Positions 28,229-36,375 of a DNA stretch of 43,661 nucleotides are shown here, in pieces. How positions within the stretch are numbered: the first letter of the stretch is position 1; each line of letters starts with the position of its first letter. The translations under genes and the position numbers were made by a program. The notes beneath the pieces were generated by a model, which ran no database searches, was not told the DNA's origin, and saw only the letters and a list, made by a program, of their open reading frames with translations. The DNA is taken from the NCBI GenBank assembly GCA_016871915.1, contig VHBP01000017.1, positions 1-43,661 of the forward strand, written 5' to 3'. Source of the stretch: Gemmatimonadota bacterium. GTDB taxonomy: Bacteria; Gemmatimonadota; Gemmatimonadetes; Gemmatimonadales; Gemmatimonadaceae.

Positions 28229-29392
28229 ATGCGACGGATCGCGATCCTCGACCCGATGTCCGGCATCGCCGGCGACATGTTCCTTGGGGCGCTCATCGAC
28301 GCCGGATTGGATGAGACGTTCATCCGCGAGCTCCCGGCGACGCTTGGGCTCGAGGGGGTCACGGCGGAGGTGACGACCGTGTCGCGCGGGCAGATCGCCT
28401 GTCGAAAGGTCGACTTCACGATCCCGCCGCAGCCGCATGGGCGGCATCTCAAGCATATCCGGGCGCTGGTGGAGACGACGCCGGCACCGGATGCGGTCAA
28501 GGCGAAGGCGATGGAGGCCTTCACGCTGATCACCGAATGCGAGGCCGCGATCCATGGCACCACGGTGGAGCGCGTGCATCTGCACGAGGTCGGGAGCGTC
28601 GATGCGATCCTCGACATCGTCGGGAGCATCTGGGGGCTCGAGCGGCTCGGCGTCTCCGCGGTGTACTGCGGCACCATCCCACTCGGGGATGGCTTCGTCG
28701 ACACGCAGCATGGGCGGATGGCGGTGCCGACGACGGCGACGTTGCGGCTGCTGGAGGGGTTGCCGGTACGTCCGGGGCCTGAGGGGGCGGGGGAACTCGT
28801 GACGCCGACGGGAGCCGCGCTGGTGCGCGTGCTCAGCGCCGGCGCTCCCTCCGGTGGCTTCGTCCCGGTGGCGAGCGGGTTCGGCGCGGGGACCAAGGAT
28901 TTCCCGGATCGGGCGAATGCCCTGCGCATCGTGCTGGCGGATCAGGGGGCGGATGTGCCGGCGCATGAACGGCTCATCATGCTCGCCGCGGACATCGACG
29001 ATGCCACGGGCGAGGAGCTCGGCGCCTTGGCCGATGCGCTCCGTGACGGTGGAGCGCGCGATGTCGTCCTGCTGCAGACGGTGATGAAGAAGGGGCGGCC
29101 CGGGACTCGCGTGGAGTGCCTGGTCGCGCCGCAGGATGCCGACCGGCTGGAGGTGCTGCTCCTCATGGAGAGCACCACGATCGGCGTGCGACGATTCGAG
29201 GTCGCTCGGCGCGCGTTGCCGCGCGCGGAGCGCGTGGTCTCGGTCTTCGGGCACGATCTTCGGGTGAAGGTCGCGACCCTCCCCGATGGGAGCACGCGCG
29301 CGAAGCCGGAGTCGGATGACTTGGTCCGCGTCGCGCAGGCGACCGGACGGTCGGTTCGAGAGGTGCGGGAGGAAGCACGGAAGTCGCTGTGA
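28229..29392 (+). CDS. larC: nickel-pincer cofactor synthesis protein LarC (DUF111)
   Basis: LarC inserts nickel into the pincer cofactor of lactate racemase-type enzymes, using CTP. The 387-residue protein begins ILDPMSGIAGDMFLGALIDAG, the DUF111 signature. RVHLHEVGSVDAILDIVGS and a GDGFVDTQHGRMAVPTTATL block follow. The C-terminal domain, LMESTTIGVRRFEVARRALPR, is also present, so both LarC1 and LarC2 parts are in one frame without the frameshift known in some lactobacilli. larB, larE and larA are not in the window. ATG 28229 is chosen over an in-frame TTG at 28220. Confidence 0.9.
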   Translation: MRRIAILDPMSGIAGDMFLGALIDAGLDETFIRELPATLGLEGVTAEVTTVSRGQIACRKVDFTIPPQPHGRHLKHIRALVETTPAPDAVKAKAMEAFTLITECEAAIHGTTVERVHLHEVGSVDAILDIVGSIWGLERLGVSAVYCGTIPLGDGFVDTQHGRMAVPTTATLRLLEGLPVRPGPEGAGELVTPTGAALVRVLSAGAPSGGFVPVASGFGAGTKDFPDRANALRIVLADQGADVPAHERLIMLAADIDDATGEELGALADALRDGGARDVVLLQTVMKKGRPGTRVECLVAPQDADRLEVLLLMESTTIGVRRFEVARRALPRAERVVSVFGHDLRVKVATLPDGSTRAKPESDDLVRVAQATGRSVREVREEARKSL

Positions 29393-29396
29393 TTCA

Positions 29397-29425
29397 TTGA
29401 TTTCCGACGCCTGATCTCATATATT
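29397..29425 (+). promoter_or_regulatory. sigma-70-type promoter upstream of the DUF512 gene
   Basis: TTGATT (29397-29402) and TATATT (29420-29425) are separated by exactly 17 bases, the best consensus match in the window. The start would be near 29431, just at the hairpin that follows. It begins only 5 bases after the larC stop and would serve the DUF512-der-plsY-gpsA genes. Confidence 0.6.
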
Positions 29426-29430
29426 TTCTC

Positions 29431-29451
29431 AAGCCGCTTTGCGGCTTTTTT
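29431..29451 (+). terminator. intrinsic terminator after larC
   Basis: AAGCCGC (29431-29437) and GCGGCTT (29441-29447) form a perfect 7-bp stem with a TTT loop. The run of six T's at 29446-29451 completes a compact Rho-independent terminator for larC transcripts. It lies right at the start site of the promoter above. Confidence 0.75.
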
Positions 29452-29478
29452 CGTGTCGGTCCCACGCAGCCCCATCGC

Positions 29479-30792
29479 ATGATCCGCGTCCTCCGCGTCC
29501 AACCCGAGAGCATCGCCACCGAACTGGGGATCGTCCCCGGCACGGAGCTGTTGCGCGTCGATGGGCGTGAGCTTGATGACTTCCTTGATTGGGAGTTCCT
29601 GACCGCCGATGAGAGCTTCGAGCTCGAGGCCAAGCTCCCCGATGGGGAGCACCTCGTCTTCGAGATCGAGCGGGATCGCGAGCTCTCCATGGGGATCGAG
29701 CTCGAGCCACCGACGGTGCGCCGCTGCGCCAATCGGTGTGAGTTCTGCTTCATCGAGGGGCTCCCCAAGGGACTCCGGAAGCCGCTCTACATCCGCGACG
29801 ACGACTATCGGCTCTCCTTCGCCTACGGGAACTTCGCGACCCTCTCGAACCTCAAGGAGCGGGACTTCCAGCGGATCCTCGAGTATCGGCTCTCGCCGCT
29901 CTACGTCTCGGTGCACGCCACGCCATGGGAGGCCCGAAAGGTCCTCCTGAACAATCCGCGCGTCCCGAACATCGTCGAGCAGCTCCAGCGCCTCACCGAG
30001 GGCGGGATCCAGTTCCATGGGCAGATGGTCGTGGTGCCGGGGATCAACGACGGCGCGGTCCTCGAGCAGTCCCTCACCGACCTCTACGCCTTCGGCGACG
30101 CCTGCCTCTCCGTGGCGCTCGTCCCCGTGGGGCTCACGCAGTTCTCGCACATCTACACGGGGAAGTCGATGGATCGCGAGACGGCGCGCGAGATCCTCGG
30201 TGTGGCGGAGCGCTGGGCCGCCCGTGCCGAGCGGGAACGCGGGGAGCCCTGGGTCTACGGCTCCGATGAGCTCTATCTGCTCGCCGAGCGCGAGCTGCCG
30301 ACGGCGGCGCACTACCGGGACTTCGCGCAGATCGAGAATGGCGTCGGAGCGGTGACCTCGTTGCGCGATCGGGTCCGCGATGGCGTCTCGCGCCTTCCGC
30401 GCCTCGATGGCCGCCGGATCGGGATCGTCACCGGATCGGCGATGGCCCCGCTCATGCCGGCGCTGCTCGACCAGCTCACCGCGGCGACGGGGGCGCGGTT
30501 CGAGCTCATCCCCACGGAGAACTCGCTCTTCGGGCCGACGGTGACCACCGCCGGCCTCTTGGTCGGGGCGGACATTCGGCGCGTGCTGCAGGATCGCGCC
30601 GATCTCGAGCTCGCGCTGATCCCGGCCGAGACGATCAATGACGGCGGACTCTTCCTCGACGACGAGTCGTTCGTTGCTGTGCGGGAATCGCTCCCGATGC
30701 CGGTCTATCCATCCTACGATTTCATCGACGTGCTCGAGCAGGAGGGGGCCGGGGCCCTCTCGGCGACCGGCGTCGGAGGCTCCACCAGATGA
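29479..30792 (+). CDS. PDZ / radical SAM / DUF512 protein
   Basis: A 437-residue protein with an N-terminal PDZ-like domain (about residues 1-70; LGIVPGTELLRVDG). A radical-SAM-type cysteine motif follows at about 78-85 (CANRCEFCF), leading to LPKGLRKPLYIRDDDYRLSF and YGNFATLSN. A C-terminal DUF512 domain covers about 210-430. The motif CxxxCxxC suggests a 4Fe-4S cluster and SAM chemistry. Family members often lie next to der, as here, and are broadly conserved, but no reaction is known. The stop overlaps der as ATGA, arguing for a link to ribosome assembly or the phospholipid genes that follow. Confidence 0.88.
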   Translation: MIRVLRVQPESIATELGIVPGTELLRVDGRELDDFLDWEFLTADESFELEAKLPDGEHLVFEIERDRELSMGIELEPPTVRRCANRCEFCFIEGLPKGLRKPLYIRDDDYRLSFAYGNFATLSNLKERDFQRILEYRLSPLYVSVHATPWEARKVLLNNPRVPNIVEQLQRLTEGGIQFHGQMVVVPGINDGAVLEQSLTDLYAFGDACLSVALVPVGLTQFSHIYTGKSMDRETAREILGVAERWAARAERERGEPWVYGSDELYLLAERELPTAAHYRDFAQIENGVGAVTSLRDRVRDGVSRLPRLDGRRIGIVTGSAMAPLMPALLDQLTAATGARFELIPTENSLFGPTVTTAGLLVGADIRRVLQDRADLELALIPAETINDGGLFLDDESFVAVRESLPMPVYPSYDFIDVLEQEGAGALSATGVGGSTR

Positions 30793-32108
30793 GCGGGATC
30801 CCAGTCGTCGCACTCGTCGGACGCCCGAATGTCGGGAAATCCGCCCTCTTCAATCGGATCGTCGGCGATGATTCCGCGATCGTGAGCGAGGAGGCCGGCA
30901 CCACGCGAGACCGCCACTTCGCGCTGGCGCAGTGGAATGGCCGGGACTTCTGGCTCGTCGATACCGGCGGACTCGTGGAGGACTCCGATCTCCCGATGGA
31001 CGTCGCGATCAAGCGGCAGGTCCGGCAGGCGATCGCCGAGGCCGATCTCATGTTGCTCACCGTCGATGCGCAGGCGGGGCTCCACCCCAACGATGCGCGC
31101 ATCGTCGATCTCATCCGGCAGTCGCGGAAGCCGTGGATGCTCGTCGCCAACAAGGTCGATGACCCGCGCAGCTCGGACTTCTTCGAGTTCTTCAATCTGG
31201 GAGCCGGGGATCCGATCCCGGTCTCCGCGACCAACGGGAAGAATTCGGGCGATCTCCTTGATGCGCTGGTGGCGCGCCTCCCCACATCGGAGGCTGACGG
31301 TCCCCCCGAGGCGACACGTGTCGCGGTGATCGGCCGACCGAACGTGGGGAAGTCGTCGTTCATCAACCGCCTCCTCGGTGAAGATCGTCTCGTCGTCTCT
31401 GATGTCGCGGGCACGACACGCGATTCGATCGACACCCCGTTCGTCTTCCATGGCGAGCCGTACATCTTCGTTGATACCGCCGGCCTGCGTCGGAAGTCGA
31501 AGATCGATGATGGGGTGGAGTTCTACTCCGCGCTGCGCACCCGCCGGGCGATCGACCGGGCCGATCTCTGTCTCCTCCTGATCGATGCGACCGAGGGGCT
31601 GCACAACCAGGATCTCAAGATCGCGACCCTCGCCTGGGACGCGGGGCGCGCGATGATCATCGTCGTCAACAAGTGGGACCTGAAGGACAAGGACGACAAG
31701 ACGGCGGCCAAGTTCCAGAAGGAGTGCGTTGAGAAGGCGCCGTATCTCAAGCATGTCCCCTTCGCCTTCATCTCCGCGCTCACGGGGCAGCGGGTCACGA
31801 AGGTGCTCGACGTGATCCGCACGGTGCGCGAGGAGCGCGCCAAGCGGATCCCGACCTCCGATGTGAACGAGGCGCTCCATGAGCTCCTCGCGCGGCGACA
31901 GCCGCCGCAGGCCGCGGGGAACGAGGTCAAGCTCAACTACGCCACGCAGGTGGAGACCGCCCCGCCGACGATCGTGGTCTTCGGGAACCATCCGGATCTG
32001 GTGCAGGAGCACTACATCCGTTATCTCCACAACGGGTTCCGCGAGAAGTGGGCGTTCACGGGGAACCCCCTGCGGATCATCCTGAAACGGAAGAGCGGAC
32101 GGAACTGA
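30789..32108 (+). CDS. der: ribosome-associated GTPase Der (EngA)
   Basis: Essential GTPase for 50S subunit assembly with two G domains in tandem. The 439-residue protein has the first P-loop GRPNVGKSA at about residues 11-19 and a second P-loop GRPNVGKSSFI at about 181-191. The G4 motifs are NKVD and NKWD. A KH-like C-terminal domain ends with GNPLRIILKRK, typical of Der. The start overlaps the DUF512 stop (ATGA). plsY follows with only 1 base between. Confidence 0.96.
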   Translation: MSGIPVVALVGRPNVGKSALFNRIVGDDSAIVSEEAGTTRDRHFALAQWNGRDFWLVDTGGLVEDSDLPMDVAIKRQVRQAIAEADLMLLTVDAQAGLHPNDARIVDLIRQSRKPWMLVANKVDDPRSSDFFEFFNLGAGDPIPVSATNGKNSGDLLDALVARLPTSEADGPPEATRVAVIGRPNVGKSSFINRLLGEDRLVVSDVAGTTRDSIDTPFVFHGEPYIFVDTAGLRRKSKIDDGVEFYSALRTRRAIDRADLCLLLIDATEGLHNQDLKIATLAWDAGRAMIIVVNKWDLKDKDDKTAAKFQKECVEKAPYLKHVPFAFISALTGQRVTKVLDVIRTVREERAKRIPTSDVNEALHELLARRQPPQAAGNEVKLNYATQVETAPPTIVVFGNHPDLVQEHYIRYLHNGFREKWAFTGNPLRIILKRKSGRN

Positions 32109-32109
32109 C

Positions 32110-32772
32110 ATGCTCCCCATCGTCGCGCTGGCCATCGGGTACCTCGCGGGGTCGATCCCCTTCGCGTATCTCGCGGGACGTCTCCTCAAGGGGATCGATC
32201 TCCGCACGGTGGGATCGGGGAACCTCGGGGCGACGAATGTCTATCGGACCCTCGGCGCGCCGGCAGCGATCGTCGTCCTGCTCCTTGATGCGTTGAAGGG
32301 GGCGCTCCCGGTGCTTCTTCTTCCCGGCGTCGTGACGAATCTCCGTCCCGGCGTGCAGTCGCTTCAGCTCCTCACCCTCGGGATCGGGGTCACGGCGATC
32401 CTCGGCCACGCCAAGCCGATCTTCTTGTTGTGGAAGGGAGGAGGGAAGGGTGTCGCGACGACCGCGGGGGTCTTCGCTGCACTCGCCCCCACCGCGCTCG
32501 CGATCGTCCTCGGGCTCTTCGCCTTCATCCTCTGGCGCACGCGGATCGTCTCCGTGGCGTCGATCGGCGGGGCGCTCGGATTGCCATGGGCGGTGCTCAT
32601 GACGGCGGGGCCGCTCTCGCCACTCCTGCCCGTCTCGATCGCCCTCGCGCTCTTCGTGGTGTGGACGCACCGAGCGAACCTCGCGCGCATCCGCGCCGGG
32701 ACCGAGCCGCGCCTCGGGGCGCCGGGGAGTGTGGTGTCTGAGGCGGTGGCTCGGGCCAAGGAGGGACGCTGA
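32110..32772 (+). CDS. plsY: glycerol-3-phosphate acyltransferase PlsY
   Basis: Inner-membrane enzyme that uses acyl-phosphate to acylate glycerol-3-phosphate, the first step of phospholipid synthesis. The 220-residue protein has five to six membrane helices. The three conserved loops are visible: GSIPFAYLAGRL, VGSGNLGATNVYR and GHAKPIFLLWKGGGKGVAT. The stop overlaps gpsA (TGATG), and GpsA supplies its substrate. Confidence 0.95.
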   Translation: MLPIVALAIGYLAGSIPFAYLAGRLLKGIDLRTVGSGNLGATNVYRTLGAPAAIVVLLLDALKGALPVLLLPGVVTNLRPGVQSLQLLTLGIGVTAILGHAKPIFLLWKGGGKGVATTAGVFAALAPTALAIVLGLFAFILWRTRIVSVASIGGALGLPWAVLMTAGPLSPLLPVSIALALFVVWTHRANLARIRAGTEPRLGAPGSVVSEAVARAKEGR

Positions 32773-33764
32773 TGCGGTGCACGGTGATCGGGGCCGGGGC
32801 GTGGGGGACCGCGCTGGCCAATCTCCTCGCGGAGAATGAACACGAGGTGCGGCTCTGGGCCTTCGAGCCCGATGTCGCCGCGGCGATCAATCGGCAGCAT
32901 GAGAACCCGCGCTTCTTCGCCAACGTGCCGCTCCATCCCTTCCTCATCGGGACGTCGGATATGGCCGAGGCGTTGGCTGGGAGTGAGATGGTGGTCTTCG
33001 TCCCGCCGTCACATGCGCTTCGTGCCGTAGCGACCCAGGCTGTCGCGCATCTCCCGGCCGGTGTGCCACTTGTCGTCGCGACCAAGGGGATCGATCGCGA
33101 GCGGCTCTGCCTCATGACCGATGTCGTCGCCGCGGAGTGCCCGGGGCATCCAATCGTCGCGCTCTCGGGGCCGAGCTTCGCGCTCGAGGTCGCGTTGCAC
33201 CTGCCGACCGCGCTCGTCGCGGCCTGCGAGGACCTGGCGGTTGCGGCGCGTGTGCAGACGGCCTTCAGCACCTCGGGGTTCCGCGTCTACACGCAGCGTG
33301 ACGTGATCGGCGTCGAGCTCGGCGGCGCGCTCAAGAACGTTATGGCGGTCGCGACGGGGATCGCCGATGGGTTGGAGCTGGGCAACAATGCCCGCGCCGC
33401 GCTCATCACTCGCGGGCTCGCTGAGATGACCCGCCTTGGCGTGCACCTCGGGGCCGATGCCGCGACCTTCGCAGGTCTGGCGGGACTCGGCGATCTCGTC
33501 CTCACCTGCACGGGCGCACTCTCGCGCAACCGAGCGGTCGGACTCGAGATCGGACGCGGGGCCTCGCTCGGCGATGTGCTGCAGGGTCGGGAGACCGTCG
33601 CCGAAGGTGTGGTGACGACGGAGAGCGCCAAGGCGCTCGCCGACCGCGAGGGGGTCGAGATGCCCATCGTCAACGCGGTGCACCGCGTCCTCTTCGAGCG
33701 TCAGCCGCCGCGCTGGGCGCTCGTCGAGCTGATGACGCGCGACCTCAAGGCGGAGCGAGCATAG
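32772..33764 (+). CDS. gpsA: glycerol-3-phosphate dehydrogenase (NAD(P)+)
   Basis: Reduces dihydroxyacetone phosphate to glycerol-3-phosphate, the substrate for PlsY. The 330-residue protein starts with the Rossmann loop VIGAGAWGTALANLLA. VVATKGIDRE, ALSGPSFALEVA and VELGGALKNVMAVATGIADGL (with the catalytic Lys) follow in family order. It overlaps plsY by TGATG. The MerR-type gene starts 2 bases after the stop. Confidence 0.96.
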   Translation: MRCTVIGAGAWGTALANLLAENEHEVRLWAFEPDVAAAINRQHENPRFFANVPLHPFLIGTSDMAEALAGSEMVVFVPPSHALRAVATQAVAHLPAGVPLVVATKGIDRERLCLMTDVVAAECPGHPIVALSGPSFALEVALHLPTALVAACEDLAVAARVQTAFSTSGFRVYTQRDVIGVELGGALKNVMAVATGIADGLELGNNARAALITRGLAEMTRLGVHLGADAATFAGLAGLGDLVLTCTGALSRNRAVGLEIGRGASLGDVLQGRETVAEGVVTTESAKALADREGVEMPIVNAVHRVLFERQPPRWALVELMTRDLKAERA

Positions 33765-33766
33765 CG

Positions 33767-34135
33767 ATGGCGACCGACGATCCCATCCGGGAGTTCTACT
33801 CCATCGGTGACGTCTGTGAGCTCACCGACCTCAAGCCGCATGTCTTGCGGTATTGGGAGAGTCAGTTCCGTTTCTTGAGTCCGGCCAAGAATCGGGCCGG
33901 GAACCGCGTCTACACGCGGCGCGAGCTCGAGTTCGTCATGCTCGTCAAGCATCTGCTCTACACCGAGAAGTACACGATCGAGGGAGCCAAGCAGCAGCTC
34001 GACCAACGCCGGAAGGATGGCGGTGTGAAGGCGGCGGCGCGTCAGGGGCTCGACGCGCAGACCGTGCTGCTCCTCGAACAGGATCTCCTCGGGATCCTGC
34101 AGGCCCTCGAGTCCAACACCCCGACCTCCGACTGA
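33767..34135 (+). CDS. MerR family transcriptional regulator
   Basis: A 122-residue DNA-binding protein. EFYSIGDVCELTDLKPHVLRYWESQF is a MerR-type helix-turn-helix with wing (about residues 9-34), and NRVYTRRELEFVMLVKHLLY continues the domain. The C-terminal half is helical and probably dimerises; no metal-binding cysteines are present. Small regulators of this kind, of unknown ligand, are commonly found near gpsA or ihfA-type genes. The stop overlaps surE (TGATG). Its target cannot be deduced. Confidence 0.88.
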   Translation: MATDDPIREFYSIGDVCELTDLKPHVLRYWESQFRFLSPAKNRAGNRVYTRRELEFVMLVKHLLYTEKYTIEGAKQQLDQRRKDGGVKAAARQGLDAQTVLLLEQDLLGILQALESNTPTSD

Positions 34136-34896
34136 TGCGCATCCTCTGTTCGAACGACGATGGGATCCTCGCGAAGGGCCTCTCCGTATTGGAACGTGCC
34201 GCGGCCCCACTCGGGGAGGTGTGGACGGTCGCCCCGGACCGCGAACAGAGCGCCACGAGCCATTCGCTCACGCTGCATCATCCGTTGCGCCCCGTGCAGC
34301 TCGGTGAGCGTCGCTGGCAGATCGACGGCACCCCCACCGATTGTGTGATGCTCGCGATCGAGGCGTTGATGCCCGAACGCCCCGACTTCGTGTTGAGCGG
34401 GATCAATCATGGGCCGAACATGGGGGAGGATGTCCTCTACTCCGGGACCGTCGCCGCGGCGATGGAGGGGCTCGCGCTCGGCGTGCCGAGCATCGCCGTC
34501 TCGTTCGCGGGGCGGGTGCTGCACGGGGCCGATGACCTGCTCGATGATCAGGTCGAGGTCCTCGCGAAGATCCTCAGGCATCTCACGAGTCTGCCGGATC
34601 TCCCGCCGGACACCTTGCTCAATGTGAATCTCCCGCGCTGTGCACCGTCGGAGGTGAAAGGGGTGCGCCTCACGCGGCTCGGCCAGCGCGTCTTCTCCGA
34701 TTCGTTGACGAAGATGAAGGATCCCTGGGGTCGCCAGATCTATTGGATCGGGGGTGGCACGGTGGAGTGGAGCGGGAGCGACGATGCCGACTTCCAGGCG
34801 GTGCGTGACGGCTTCGTCTCCATCACCCCGCTGCATCTCGACCTGACGCACCGCGTGCGACTCGAGGACACGGAGCGATGGTGGCGGCCGCTGTAG
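34135..34896 (+). CDS. surE: 5'-nucleotidase SurE
   Basis: Metal-dependent nucleoside monophosphatase linked to stress survival. The 253-residue protein starts RILCSNDDGI, the metal-binding signature. APDREQSATSHSLT and LSGINHGPNMGEDVLYSGTV follow. The pair surE-pcm is also found in proteobacteria. The ATG overlaps the MerR gene stop; the 3' end overlaps pcm by 19 bases. Confidence 0.94.
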   Translation: MRILCSNDDGILAKGLSVLERAAAPLGEVWTVAPDREQSATSHSLTLHHPLRPVQLGERRWQIDGTPTDCVMLAIEALMPERPDFVLSGINHGPNMGEDVLYSGTVAAAMEGLALGVPSIAVSFAGRVLHGADDLLDDQVEVLAKILRHLTSLPDLPPDTLLNVNLPRCAPSEVKGVRLTRLGQRVFSDSLTKMKDPWGRQIYWIGGGTVEWSGSDDADFQAVRDGFVSITPLHLDLTHRVRLEDTERWWRPL

Positions 34897-35537
34897 CGCG
34901 CCAGTTCGGCGGGGCGCGGCGACGCCTTATCGAGGAGCTCGAGTCCAAGGGGATCGGCGACATCGCCGTGCTCAAGGCCTTTGATGACGTCCCGCGACAT
35001 CACTTCGTACCATCCGGTCTCGCGCATCGTGCGTATGAGGACGCGTCGCTCCCGATCGGCCATGGCCAGACGATCAGTCAGCCCTCGGTCCACGCACGGT
35101 TCCTCTCGCTGCTGCGGCTCTCCGGTCGCGAGCGCGTCCTCGAGATCGGCACGGGGTCTGGCTTCCAAGCGGCGCTCCTGACGCGGCTCGCGTCCGCGGT
35201 CTTCTCGATCGAGCGGATCCCGGCGCTCGCCGAGGCGGCGCGGGAGTCCCTTCGCGCCTGCGGGATCGATCAGGTGATCCAGCGCGTCGGAGACGGGACG
35301 CTCGGGTGGCCGGAGATGGGGCCCTACGATGCGATCCTCGTCGGAGCGGCGTCGCCGGAGATCCCGCTCCCGCTGACGGAACAGCTGGCAGTCGGTGGGC
35401 AGCTCTTGGTCCCAGTGGGCGACCGGAACGGACAGGCGCTGGTGCGGGTCATCCGCTCGCCCGATGGCCTGCGAGAGGAACGACTCGACCCCATGCGCTT
35501 CGTTCCGCTGATCGGCGCGCACGGCTTCGAGGCGTGA
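34878..35537 (+). CDS. pcm: protein-L-isoaspartate O-methyltransferase
   Basis: Repairs isoaspartyl residues in aged proteins using SAM. The 219-residue protein has PRHHFVP, LPIGHGQTISQPS (substrate site) and VLEIGTGSGFQAALL (SAM site, about residues 88-102). The start at ATG 34878 is preceded by a GGAG. It lies in the 3' end of surE. The C-terminal LDPMRFVPLIG is typical of the family. Confidence 0.95.
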   Translation: MVAAAVARQFGGARRRLIEELESKGIGDIAVLKAFDDVPRHHFVPSGLAHRAYEDASLPIGHGQTISQPSVHARFLSLLRLSGRERVLEIGTGSGFQAALLTRLASAVFSIERIPALAEAARESLRACGIDQVIQRVGDGTLGWPEMGPYDAILVGAASPEIPLPLTEQLAVGGQLLVPVGDRNGQALVRVIRSPDGLREERLDPMRFVPLIGAHGFEA

Positions 35538-35558
35538 ACGTTCTGGCCCTGGCTCGTG

Positions 35559-35564
35559 TATACC
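35559..35564 (+). promoter_or_regulatory. possible -10 box (TATACC) before the beta-barrel gene
   Basis: TATACC preceded by TG lies in the 53-base gap after pcm. A ribosome binding site GCAGGAG (35577-35583) sits 7 bases before the ATG at 35591. No good -35 box is seen. Confidence 0.3.
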
Positions 35565-35590
35565 GTAGGGAACCTTGCAGGAGCATACGA

Positions 35591-36361
35591 ATGACCGGTC
35601 GGATCCGGTGGCGGTGGGGGTTGGCGATCGTGGCGGGGGCGATGCTCCTCGCGCGCGCGCCGGCCGTCGCACAGTCGGGAGGCGGGGAAGGATTCCTCTT
35701 CCGTGAATCGGGGGCGTCCGTGACCCTGTTCGGCGGCTGGAATGTGCCGATGGCGGGCGGGGATCTCTTTCGCTACGCCACCTCGGATTTCACGCTCGCG
35801 CGTGCGGACTTCCGCGCCCCGACCCTGGGGTTTGATCTCGGATTCGCCGTGGGGCCGCGCACCGAGCTCGTGGTCGGGTTGATGCCGGCCTCGGCCCGCG
35901 TCGCCTCCGAGTATCGCGATTGGGTCGATGCCGATGATCGTCCGATCGAACAGACGACGGCCTTCCTGCGTGCGCCACTGACGGCGACGGTGCGCTACTA
36001 CCTCGCCGATCGGGGGCGCGCCATCGGCTCGACGGCGTGGATCCCCGCGAAGGTGGTGCCGTTCGTCGGGGCTGGCGCCGGTCTGACGCGCTATCGCTTC
36101 GAACAGGTCGGCGACTTCGTCGACTTCCGAACCGATCCACCGGATGTCCTGCCCGATCGACTCACCAGTACTGGGTGGGCGCCCGTCGTCCAGGCGAGCG
36201 GCGGGGTGCAGCTCAATCTCTCGACCCGGTTCCTCCTCACCACGGAGGTGCGGTACCTTCGTGGGAGTGTCGATGCGAGTCGCCCGGAGCGCGACTTCGT
36301 CGGCTATCGACTCGATCTCTCTGGGCTGACGACCCTCGTCGGCTTCACCCTGCGGCTCTGA
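35591..36361 (+). CDS. predicted outer-membrane beta-barrel protein
   Basis: A 256-residue precursor with a clear signal peptide (about residues 1-28, hydrophobic core LAIVAGAMLLARAPAVAQ). The mature part alternates hydrophobic and polar residues, with glycine-rich turns (GASVTLFGGWNVPMAGG, VPFVGAGAGLTRYRFEQVG). It ends with strands YRLDLSGLTTLVGFTLRL, the look of an 8-stranded OmpW or OmpA-like barrel. I do not recognise a specific family. It has its own gap, a ribosome binding site and a possible -10 box. The secreted protein gene downstream follows by 14 bases, so the two may be co-transcribed. Confidence 0.7.
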   Translation: MTGRIRWRWGLAIVAGAMLLARAPAVAQSGGGEGFLFRESGASVTLFGGWNVPMAGGDLFRYATSDFTLARADFRAPTLGFDLGFAVGPRTELVVGLMPASARVASEYRDWVDADDRPIEQTTAFLRAPLTATVRYYLADRGRAIGSTAWIPAKVVPFVGAGAGLTRYRFEQVGDFVDFRTDPPDVLPDRLTSTGWAPVVQASGGVQLNLSTRFLLTTEVRYLRGSVDASRPERDFVGYRLDLSGLTTLVGFTLRL

Positions 36362-36375
36362 TCCGGAGCGTGATC

